Assembly: GCA_002477565.1 (NCBI GenBank)
Contig: DLQL01000067.1
Location: 1-18,999 of the forward strand
DNA from: Flavobacteriaceae bacterium UBA7433
GTDB lineage: Bacteria; Bacteroidota; Bacteroidia; Flavobacteriales; Flavobacteriaceae
Length of the DNA stretch: 18,999 bases
Direction of reading: 5' to 3'
Shown here: positions 1-6,244 of the stretch, one piece after another
Position numbering within the stretch: the stretch's first letter is position 1
How the letters are laid out: the number at the start of each line of letters is the position of its first letter
Notes under the pieces: model-generated
What the model saw: the letters and a program-made list of their open reading frames with translations, nothing else
Databases searched by the model: none
What the model was told of the DNA's origin: nothing
Position numbers and translations under genes: made by a program

Positions 1-1077
1 TCCATCAGCAGACGCAAATATTTATTGCACTATTTTGGAGAAGATTTTGACGAACTCAATGGTTTGGGAGCCAGTATGGATGACAATTCAAGAACCCCAA
101 AGCCCAAAACAGAGGCGAGCGCTGAAGTGAAAATGTTGCTCGAAATAGTTAGAGATACCAAAGAAAAATACAAATCAAAAGACATTGTTGCCACTTTAAA
201 AGGGGAGGTCAATGCCATGTTGATTTCTCACAAAACCACGGAGCGTACTTACTTTGGGGTCGGAAGTGAAAAAAGCACAGGCTTTTGGACAGCTTTGATC
301 CGACAAACGCTTGTGGCACATTTTTTGAAAAAGGAAATCGAACAATACGGGGTGTTGAAACTCACCCAGGCAGGACTCGATTATATTGCAAACCCCACGT
401 CTTTTATGATGACTGCTGACCATGTCTACGCCCAAGATGAACAAATAGGCGAAGGGGTGGTAAATTCCAAAACATCGGGTGGCGTGAGTGATGAAAAATT
501 GCTTTCCATTCTAAAGGACATTCGTAAAAAAGTGGCTAAAAAACGCGGCATTCCGCCTTTTGCCATATTTCAAGACCCTTCATTAGAGGCAATGGCATTG
601 CGTTATCCGATGACCATTGAGGAGTTGTCGAATGTATTTGGGGTCGGAGATGGCAAAGCGAGAAAATTCGGACAGGATTTTGTCAAGGTCATCGCTTCTT
701 ATGTAAAAGAAAACGACATTTTACGACCCGATGATTTGATTGTCAAAGGAACAGGCGTCAAATCAGGACTCAAGCTCTACATCATTCAAAATACAGATCG
801 AAAATTGTCTTTGGAGGACATTGCAAGCTCCAAAGGCTTGGAGATGCCAGACTTGATCAAAGAAATAGAAACCATTGTTTTTTCTGGAACAAAATTGGAC
901 ATTTCATATTGTGTTGATACCCTTTTGGACGAAGACCAACAAGAAGAAATTATGGACTACTTTATGGAGGCCGAAACCGACGATATTCAAGAGGCAATGG
1001 AAGAATTTGACGGAGATTATGAAGAAGAAGACTTGCGGTTGATGCGCATTAAATTTTTCAATGAAGTTGGTAACTAA
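1..1077 (+). CDS. recQ: ATP-dependent DNA helicase RecQ, C-terminal part (5' truncated by window edge)
   Basis: RecQ is a 3'-5' DNA helicase of recombinational repair. The reading frame is open to the left edge, so the 358 residues here are the C-terminal half; the helicase core lies outside, and a TTG at 25 is not the start. Visible in order: the end of the zinc-binding subdomain (SRRKYLLHYFGED), the RQC winged helix (about residues 38-143), an HRDC domain (about 165-238, with IPPFAIFQDPSL and FGVGDGKARKFG) and a C-terminal helix-turn-helix-like region ending in an acidic segment. The order RQC, HRDC, C-terminal HTH is typical of bacterial RecQ. Odd point: the cysteine usually found just before the RR of this motif is Ser, and the usual CxxCxxC after the YFGE motif is replaced by a cysteine-free stretch, so the zinc site seems lost. 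Identification is firm; the activity of the missing part cannot be judged. Confidence 0.93.
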   Translation, partial: SISRRKYLLHYFGEDFDELNGLGASMDDNSRTPKPKTEASAEVKMLLEIVRDTKEKYKSKDIVATLKGEVNAMLISHKTTERTYFGVGSEKSTGFWTALIRQTLVAHFLKKEIEQYGVLKLTQAGLDYIANPTSFMMTADHVYAQDEQIGEGVVNSKTSGGVSDEKLLSILKDIRKKVAKKRGIPPFAIFQDPSLEAMALRYPMTIEELSNVFGVGDGKARKFGQDFVKVIASYVKENDILRPDDLIVKGTGVKSGLKLYIIQNTDRKLSLEDIASSKGLEMPDLIKEIETIVFSGTKLDISYCVDTLLDEDQQEEIMDYFMEAETDDIQEAMEEFDGDYEEEDLRLMRIKFFNEVGN

Positions 1078-1219
1078 CAGGTTTTCAAATGCTCCCTCAA
1101 AATTTCCGTCTCTTATTAAAATATTAACAGCGTTCAAGAAAACGATTAGATTGCAAAAATTGTTTTTACAACAGCCATTGGTGCCTTTATAAAGCATCAA
1201 TAGCCATTCAAAATTGATT

Positions 1220-2077
1220 ATGAAAGAAACACCCCATTTGACGTTTGAAGAAATTGAAGGAGTTCAATCTCGTTCAGATTTAAAAGACATCATCAAAGGA
1301 AAAGGCGCTGCCTATGCAAAAATAATAGACACCATCGCCTACGAAGATGAGTTGCGGAATCTCCAAGTTGAATTGGTAAAATTGCAGCAATGGATTGCGA
1401 AAAACAACAAGCGTGTCGCGGTTGTCTTTGAGGGGAGAGATGCAGCAGGAAAAGGAGGTGCTATCCGTCGGTTTATGGAACACCTCAATCCCAGGTCCTC
1501 TCGTTTGGTGGCTTTGAACAGGCCCACAGAGATAGAAAAGGGCCAGTGGTATTTTATGCGTTACATCAAAGAATTGCCCAATCCAGGAGAAATTGTCTTT
1601 TATGACCGAAGTTGGTACAACCGTGCTGTGGTAGAGCCCGTAATGGGATTTTGCAAAGACAAGGAGTACAACGACTTTATGGCACAAGTCCCCGAATTTG
1701 AACACATGCTCTATGAGGACGGTTTGATCATCATAAAATTTTGGTTGTCTATCTCCAAGGACGAGCAACTGAAGCGTTTCAATTCACGAATGAAAAACCC
1801 GCTTAAACGTTGGAAATTCAGTCCCGTGGATAAAAAAGGTCAAGAATTGTGGGACCGCTATACACATTTCAAAGAATTGATGTACAGCAAAACACATACT
1901 TCCTACAGCCCATGGGTAATTGTAAAAACCAATGACAAGGAGGTTGCGCGTTTGGAGTGCATCCGCTATGTATTGTCTAAATTCAATTACACAGGAAAGA
2001 AGAAATCGAAAACCAATCTGTTGCCAGACCCAAATGTCATCATGCATTATTTCCGGTCTTCCCATCAAATAGATTGA
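1220..2077 (+). CDS. ppk2: Polyphosphate kinase 2, class I-type (first tandem copy)
   Basis: 285-residue cytoplasmic PPK2. The family transfers phosphate between inorganic polyphosphate and nucleoside diphosphates; class I enzymes mainly use polyphosphate to make ATP/GTP from ADP/GDP. Visible: Walker A GRDAAGKGG at residues 72-80, lid-region NPRSSRLVAL at about 90-99, and Walker B-type DRSWYNRA at 129-136. GKGG plus DRSWYNR points to class I; class II/III enzymes typically carry GKDG and NRSHYED. Length fits single-domain PPK2. The ATG at 1220 was chosen over the in-frame TTG at 1214 because it gives the usual M-K start. A paralogue with the same residue spacing follows after 66 bp, so the two are probably co-transcribed. 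No clear promoter box was seen in the 142 bp after recQ. Substrate preference (ADP or GDP) cannot be read from the sequence. Confidence 0.93.
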   Translation: MKETPHLTFEEIEGVQSRSDLKDIIKGKGAAYAKIIDTIAYEDELRNLQVELVKLQQWIAKNNKRVAVVFEGRDAAGKGGAIRRFMEHLNPRSSRLVALNRPTEIEKGQWYFMRYIKELPNPGEIVFYDRSWYNRAVVEPVMGFCKDKEYNDFMAQVPEFEHMLYEDGLIIIKFWLSISKDEQLKRFNSRMKNPLKRWKFSPVDKKGQELWDRYTHFKELMYSKTHTSYSPWVIVKTNDKEVARLECIRYVLSKFNYTGKKKSKTNLLPDPNVIMHYFRSSHQID

Positions 2078-2143
2078 TTCGGTACAACCTCCCTTTCTAT
2101 TGCCCTCTAAAAAGCTTAACAAACAAAAAGAACATCCAAGATT

Positions 2144-2935
2144 ATGGCCACCAAAGACGATAACAACAACTTGGCATTGAAAAAATTAAATTCCAAATTG
2201 GGAATCAAAGCACTCCTTTCCAAAGAGAAAATAAGTGTTGACAGAGCCTTGCGAATTGTCAATTATGAAAAAAGGCTAAAGCGTTTGCAAGTAGAATTGA
2301 TCAAAATGCAAACAGGTGTCATTGAAAATCAAGAGCGTGTCATCGTGATTTTTGAAGGAAGAGATGCAGCTGGAAAAGGAGGGGCCATCCGGAGAATTAC
2401 CGAGCGAATCAATCCGAGACATTTTCGAATTGTCGCCCTGCCAAAACCCACGAACGACGAACAGACGCAGTGGTATTTTCAACGTTACATTCAAAAGTTT
2501 CCAAAGGCGGGTGAGATTGTTTTTTTTGACCGGAGCTGGTACAACAGAGCGGTCGTAGAACCTGTGAATGGTTTTTGCAAAGAAGCCGAGTACAACATAT
2601 TTATGAGTCAAGTCAATGATTTTGAACGCATGATTACGGAATCGGGGATCAAACTGGTAAAGATTTACATGTCCATCACCAAAAGAGAGCAAGCAAAAAG
2701 ATTTGAAGACATTCGCAACAATCCTCTGAAACAGTGGAAGATGACTGCTGTAGATGAAAAGGCTCAAGACTTGTGGGATCGCTATACCGAATACAAATCA
2801 AAAATGTTTGAAAACACTACAGAAGGAGCCGTTCCATGGAAAATCATCAATGCCAATCGAAAAACCTTGGCGCGCATCCATTCCATTGAATATTTGCTAA
2901 AGCAAATTCCCTACGACAAAAAGAGAAAAGTTTAA
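2144..2935 (+). CDS. Polyphosphate kinase 2, class I-type (second tandem copy)
   Basis: 263-residue PPK2, paralogous to the preceding gene. Walker A GRDAAGKGG is again at residues 72-80 and DRSWYNRA at 129-136, so the two proteins align without gaps from about residue 45 to 140; by eye about half the residues match over the core. Both catalytic motifs are intact, so nothing suggests a dead copy. The N-terminal 45 residues and the C-terminus differ, and the C-terminus is shorter and Lys-rich (KKRKV). Expected role is polyphosphate-dependent nucleotide phosphorylation in the cytoplasm. The pair could differ in nucleotide specificity, direction or oligomer partner; this is inference. The stop is 20 bp from the next start, so the smr gene is probably in the same operon. 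Confidence 0.92.
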   Translation: MATKDDNNNLALKKLNSKLGIKALLSKEKISVDRALRIVNYEKRLKRLQVELIKMQTGVIENQERVIVIFEGRDAAGKGGAIRRITERINPRHFRIVALPKPTNDEQTQWYFQRYIQKFPKAGEIVFFDRSWYNRAVVEPVNGFCKEAEYNIFMSQVNDFERMITESGIKLVKIYMSITKREQAKRFEDIRNNPLKQWKMTAVDEKAQDLWDRYTEYKSKMFENTTEGAVPWKIINANRKTLARIHSIEYLLKQIPYDKKRKV

Positions 2936-2955
2936 TTTTTTTGAAGAACTAAAAA

Positions 2956-3516
2956 ATGAAGTTTGCAAAAGGAGATCGAGTTGTTGTAGTCGATGCAACC
3001 ACAAAGGGAGTGGTTGTAAAGACTGATGGGACGCGTGTGCTCATTACTGAAGAAAACGGTTTTGACCTGTACTTTGATGAAAAACAGTTGGTAAAAGTAG
3101 TACACGATCAATTTGAGATGTCCAAATATTCGGACATCAACAACGCGCTGTTACAACAAAAAATAAATACCTCCGAGACAGGTAGAAGAAAAGCTCCCAA
3201 GAAAAGAAATAAAGAAACCCTTGTCCCGCCCATGGAGGTAGACCTCCACATACAGCATCTCGTTAAAAACCACCAAAGGATGTCGAACTTCGACATGCTG
3301 AATTTGCAATTGGATACGGCCAAATACAAATTGGAATTTGCCATACGCAAACGAATTCCGAGGCTTGTCTTTATACACGGAGTAGGTGAAGGTGTTTTGC
3401 GAAGTGAGTTGGGCTATTTGTTGGCCAAATACCCTGTCAAAATCTCGGAAGCTTCTTATCAAAAGTACGGCATGGGAGCCACAGAAGTCTACATACTACA
3501 AAACAAAAATAAGTAA
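2956..3516 (+). CDS. Small Smr (MutS-related) domain protein
   Basis: 186 residues. The N-terminal part (1-48, MKFAKGDRVVVVD...) reads as a short SH3/KOW-like beta domain similar to that of MutS2-type proteins. A charged linker (about 72-90, rich in Lys/Arg) leads to an Smr domain at about 94-182, with the EVDLHI motif at 94-99 and the HGVGEG motif at 141-146 (family HGxGxG). Smr domains are nucleic-acid binding and often nicking endonucleases; in MutS2 they act in recombination suppression or ribosome rescue. This protein has no MutS ATPase or clamp, so it is a stand-alone Smr protein of the kind common in Flavobacteriia. The ATG lies 20 bp after the second PPK2 stop, which suggests the last gene of that operon. 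A functional link to polyphosphate is not implied by the sequence. Confidence 0.88.
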   Translation: MKFAKGDRVVVVDATTKGVVVKTDGTRVLITEENGFDLYFDEKQLVKVVHDQFEMSKYSDINNALLQQKINTSETGRRKAPKKRNKETLVPPMEVDLHIQHLVKNHQRMSNFDMLNLQLDTAKYKLEFAIRKRIPRLVFIHGVGEGVLRSELGYLLAKYPVKISEASYQKYGMGATEVYILQNKNK

Positions 3517-3556
3517 AAAAAGTACTTGCTTGATCAAAGCCTTGTTGGCAAAATGA

Positions 3557-4423
3557 TTAAGGGAGCTCAGAAATGGTAAAGCTGCCCGTTTTTGTTCCAA
3601 AAGTATAGCCGTCTGTATAATTGATGTCACTTTCCGAGTTGGTGAAATTCAACACCGTAAATTCCAAAAGCAGCGTGTAGTTTTGTTTGTAAGAATTGGT
3701 AGCTGTTGTTTTGGGTTCTTGGACCGTATCGGTATTTGGGTCCAAATAATCCAAAATGGTATCCAGATTTTCATCTCCGGTATGGGATTCGTTTGCCGTC
3801 GGTGTCCCGTCATTGTCGTCATCTGCATCTAAGTAATTGGGAGTGCCATCGTTGTCAGAATCGTCGTTTGTTGGGTCGCCGTCTAAGTTGAGGTCTTCTT
3901 TTTTTGTAGGAATGTTGTCGCCGTCATCATCGGTATCGATGTAATCGGGATATCCATCTCCATCAGTGTCGTCATTCTTTGGGTCATTGTCTCCATTACG
4001 GTCTTCTAGTGTGGTGTCCACCAGATCTTCATCGTCCAAAACGATGGCATTGTTGACCTGTAAAGTTCCGTTTCCGAACCATTCTTCCGATACAGTAGGG
4101 CTGCTCGGGGGGATGTCTTGACAAAAATAAGAGCTGCTGACCGTACCATTAAAGATGCGGTAGGTCATTTGGTGACTGCCATTTTCGGAAATCACATAAC
4201 TTTGATCTGTCAAAGGCGTTTTGAAATACGTGTTTTCTTCTGAATTACTCAGGTCCAATTTCAAAATCAAAGCTTCTTTCTTACTGCTGCTAATTTTATG
4301 CAAAACGAGGTCTCCACAATGGTTTATGGTGATGTTTTCAAAATCAAAGGAAGGAATGTTAAAATCTCCATCATCACAAGAGAGAAACAAAAGTAAGAAA
4401 GCGATCAGGCTTGTTTTTTTCAT
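3557..4423 (-). CDS. Surface lipoprotein with thrombospondin type 3-like calcium-binding segment
   Basis: 288 residues. A lipoprotein signal peptide (MKKTSLIAFLLLFLSC) places the lipid-bearing cysteine at residue 16. Acidic residues follow it (CDDGD), resembling lipoprotein export signals described in Bacteroidota, so surface exposure is likely. Residues about 129-229 are Asp/Asn-rich repeats (DxDGDG, DTDDDGDN, DNDGTPNYLDADDDNDG), as in thrombospondin type 3 or EF-hand-like calcium-binding loops. The flanking parts (about 25-125 and 240-288) are beta-strand rich. They read like two halves of one domain interrupted by the Asp-rich segment. The ATG at 4423 was chosen over an upstream in-frame TTG at 4447 because it gives a canonical signal peptide. 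The gene is single, with its own promoter-like sequence. Binding partner unknown. Confidence 0.85.
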   Translation of the reverse strand: MKKTSLIAFLLLFLSCDDGDFNIPSFDFENITINHCGDLVLHKISSSKKEALILKLDLSNSEENTYFKTPLTDQSYVISENGSHQMTYRIFNGTVSSSYFCQDIPPSSPTVSEEWFGNGTLQVNNAIVLDDEDLVDTTLEDRNGDNDPKNDDTDGDGYPDYIDTDDDGDNIPTKKEDLNLDGDPTNDDSDNDGTPNYLDADDDNDGTPTANESHTGDENLDTILDYLDPNTDTVQEPKTTATNSYKQNYTLLLEFTVLNFTNSESDINYTDGYTFGTKTGSFTISELP

Positions 4424-4444
4424 TGCACGGTCAAATTTACAAAA

Positions 4445-4476
4445 CAAATGTAAGGGTTTTAAACAGAACCCAAAAA
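4445..4476 (-). promoter_or_regulatory. Bacteroidota-type promoter for the lipoprotein gene
   Basis: On the minus strand, TTTTTG (4476-4471) is followed by an 18-bp spacer and TACATTTG (4452-4445). This matches the Bacteroidota housekeeping pattern TTG-N(17-23)-TAnnTTTG. The -7 box lies 21 bp before the chosen ATG at 4423, implying a short leader. It also argues against the TTG at 4447, which would fall inside the box. Confidence 0.6.
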
Positions 4477-4502
4477 GTGTTTTTCGTTAATTTAAATTAA
4501 CT

Positions 4503-4510
4503 TACTTTTG
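4503..4510 (+). promoter_or_regulatory. Candidate -7 box for the cysteine desulfurase gene
   Basis: TACTTTTG fits TAnnTTTG and lies 39 bp before the TTG start at 4550. No good TTG -33 element is present at the expected distance; TTTTCG at 4481-4486 is the nearest match. It would be divergent from the lipoprotein promoter. Confidence 0.4.
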
Positions 4511-4549
4511 TTTGGATTAGGGATCCGATTTTTTTAAAATACAACAGTT

Positions 4550-5701
4550 TTGAGGAAAGTTTATTTAGACAACGCAGCAACGACAGCCATTGCCGATGAA
4601 GTAATCGAAGAAATGGTCCAGACGATGCAAACTGTTTGTGGGAATCCCTCTTCCACCCACCAATACGGAAGGACGGCAAAAACAATTGTCGAAAATGCAC
4701 GTAAAAGCATTGCCAAGCATTTGAATGTGACCGCAAGCGAACTAATTTTTACCTCAGGTGGAACCGAAGCCAATAATTTGATTTTGAGAAATGCTGTTGT
4801 CAACCTAGGAGTTACCCAGGTGGTGACCTCAAAAATAGAACACGCTGCAGTCCTAAATCCACTTAGGGAACTAGCAGCTGACTATGGAATTCAAATCTCC
4901 TTCGTGGATGTGGATTCCAAAGGCCTTTTGGACTATGCACATTTGCGCAGCTTGTTGTCAGATAAGGCACACAAAACACTCGTTAGTTTGTTGGCGGTAA
5001 ATAACGAAATAGGAACCTTGTTAGACCTCCAAAAAACAGCCACAATCTGTCAAGAATACAAGGCCTTTTTTCATTCTGATGCCGTACAAGCAGTCGGTCA
5101 TTTTGACATGGACCTGCAACGAGATTCGGTTGATTTTATAACTGCAAGTGCACATAAATTTCACGGCCCCAAGGGAATTGGATTTGCCTATTTCAAAAAA
5201 GGTGTTGGCATCAAGCCACTCCTGTATGGGGGAGGCCAAGAAAAAGGAGCGCGCGCAGGTACCGAAGCAGTTCATCTCATTCGCGGAATGCAGGTAGCCT
5301 TGGAAATTTCCCTAAAAGACCTCACAACCGATATTCAAGAAATGCAAGTACGCAAGTCCTTTTTTATTCAAGAATTGAAAGCTTTGTCTCCATCTATTGC
5401 CTTCAACGGATCTTCCGAAGATTTGCAAGCTAGTACAGCGACCATACTGAACGTGCGTTTGCCATTGGACAGTCCTTTTCTTTTGTTCCAACTGGATTTA
5501 AAAGGAATTGCGGTATCTGGTGGAAGTGCTTGTCAGAGTGGAAGCAATGGTGGATCACATGTCTTAAGAGAGCTTCTTTCTGCCGATGAAGCACAACATA
5601 CATCGCTTCGCTTTTCGTTTAGCAAGCACACGACAAGAGAGGAGCTCCTCTATGTTGTGGATGTTTTAAAAGAATTGATTTGTAAAGAAGTGAAAAATTA
5701 A
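4550..5701 (+). CDS. Cysteine desulfurase (NifS/IscS family), TTG start
   Basis: 383-residue PLP-dependent aminotransferase class V enzyme that takes sulfur from L-cysteine as an enzyme persulfide, for Fe-S clusters or tRNA thiolation. Visible: N-terminal YLDNAATT (5-12), SGGTEANN (69-76), His98 in IEHAA, HSDAVQ (175-180), the PLP lysine K203 in SAHKFHGPKG, GGGQEKGARAGTE (227-239) and the catalytic Cys328 in GGSACQSG. The start is TTG at 4550: an in-frame stop at 4535-4537 rules out anything further upstream, and the first ATG would delete the conserved DNAATT motif. No IscU, IscA or Suf genes are adjacent, so the acceptor is unclear; a tRNA-thiolation or general sulfur-donor role is equally possible. 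It ends 2 bp before the converging stop codon of the next gene. Confidence 0.93.
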   Translation: MRKVYLDNAATTAIADEVIEEMVQTMQTVCGNPSSTHQYGRTAKTIVENARKSIAKHLNVTASELIFTSGGTEANNLILRNAVVNLGVTQVVTSKIEHAAVLNPLRELAADYGIQISFVDVDSKGLLDYAHLRSLLSDKAHKTLVSLLAVNNEIGTLLDLQKTATICQEYKAFFHSDAVQAVGHFDMDLQRDSVDFITASAHKFHGPKGIGFAYFKKGVGIKPLLYGGGQEKGARAGTEAVHLIRGMQVALEISLKDLTTDIQEMQVRKSFFIQELKALSPSIAFNGSSEDLQASTATILNVRLPLDSPFLLFQLDLKGIAVSGGSACQSGSNGGSHVLRELLSADEAQHTSLRFSFSKHTTREELLYVVDVLKELICKEVKN

Positions 5702-5703
5702 AC

Positions 5704-5925
5704 TTACGAAGTCAACCTCCCTTTCAGGCGTTTTTCAAATTTCTGTTTGATTGCAGTGATGCGTTTCATGATTTCCATGATTTCCGGATTTTTAGACTCC
5801 TTATAGATTTCATTGAGACCCAAAACCAATTCTTTTGCAGTATGTGAAGCTTTTATACGTTCATCTCTTGATTTAAAACTTGAAACATTTTCTTCAAATT
5901 CTGCTGCACTTTTTAATAAATCCAT
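5704..5925 (-). CDS. Small hypothetical protein, predicted helical
   Basis: 73 residues from the ATG at 5925 (MDLLKSAAEFEENVSSFKSRD...). An in-frame TTG at 5961 would add 12 residues. The protein is highly charged, with heptad-like leucine/isoleucine spacing and a basic end (RITAIKQKFEKRLKGRLTS), so it is probably mostly alpha-helical and soluble. There is no signal peptide, membrane segment or recognisable domain, and I do not recognise the family. Amino-acid composition looks like real coding sequence. It converges on the cysteine desulfurase with 2 bp between the stop codons, and has a non-coding region behind it. No strong promoter box was found upstream. Function unknown. Confidence 0.6.
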   Translation of the reverse strand: MDLLKSAAEFEENVSSFKSRDERIKASHTAKELVLGLNEIYKESKNPEIMEIMKRITAIKQKFEKRLKGRLTS

Positions 5926-6244
5926 ATGTGTTCTAATGATGGTTTTGGTTTCGATAAACAAAAAAATTATATACTAGGACAAGGTACTATTATTTTTGAA
6001 TAAACATAATATGAATGCTTGTTTTTCAAAAAAAATATAATCAAATCAAAACAAAGACTTTGAGCAAGTCTTAAAGTATTTTCATGAATTCCGATTTTTA
6101 GCACTATTTTTAAGGTCTTAACTATGGCGCTTTGGCATGGGTAACAAATCCCGAATGCGAGCCTTGTTTCAATTTTAAAGGGTTTCTTATAATTAAGGAG
6201 GGTGTTTTTTATAACAGGAAAACAATTAAATTGAATTTAATTTA
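5926..6244. other. Non-coding AT-rich region upstream of the giant secreted protein gene
   Basis: This 319-bp stretch has no convincing gene. It contains a TATTTTTG box at 5991-5998 (no good -33 element), a 7-bp-stem hairpin (AAGACTT, loop TGAGC, AAGTCTT; 6054-6072), an imperfect hairpin near 6135-6165 (GCATGGG against CCC-GA-ATGC), a Shine-Dalgarno-like AAGGAGGG at 6195-6202 that is too far from the ATG to serve it, and a perfect inverted repeat TTAAATT-G-AATTTAA at 6226-6240 ending 4 bp before the start codon. It is probably the promoter and leader of the next gene. Confidence 0.4.

Noticed and set aside
3720..4040. The Asp-rich repeats of the lipoprotein as a DNA repeat array or CRISPR-like element
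   Set aside because: The repetition is at the protein level (degenerate GAT/GAC-rich motifs) inside an intact reading frame, without equal repeats and spacers.
6128..6172. A stretch resembling a tRNA T-arm (GGG, loop, CCC with an AAAT-containing loop) in the leader of the giant gene
   Set aside because: The loop has 8 bases instead of 7, and no acceptor, D or anticodon arm can be drawn around it.
6197..6235. A GTG start following the strong Shine-Dalgarno-like AAGGAGGG
   Set aside because: The GTG at 6202-6204 overlaps the motif itself and its frame stops after about ten codons.
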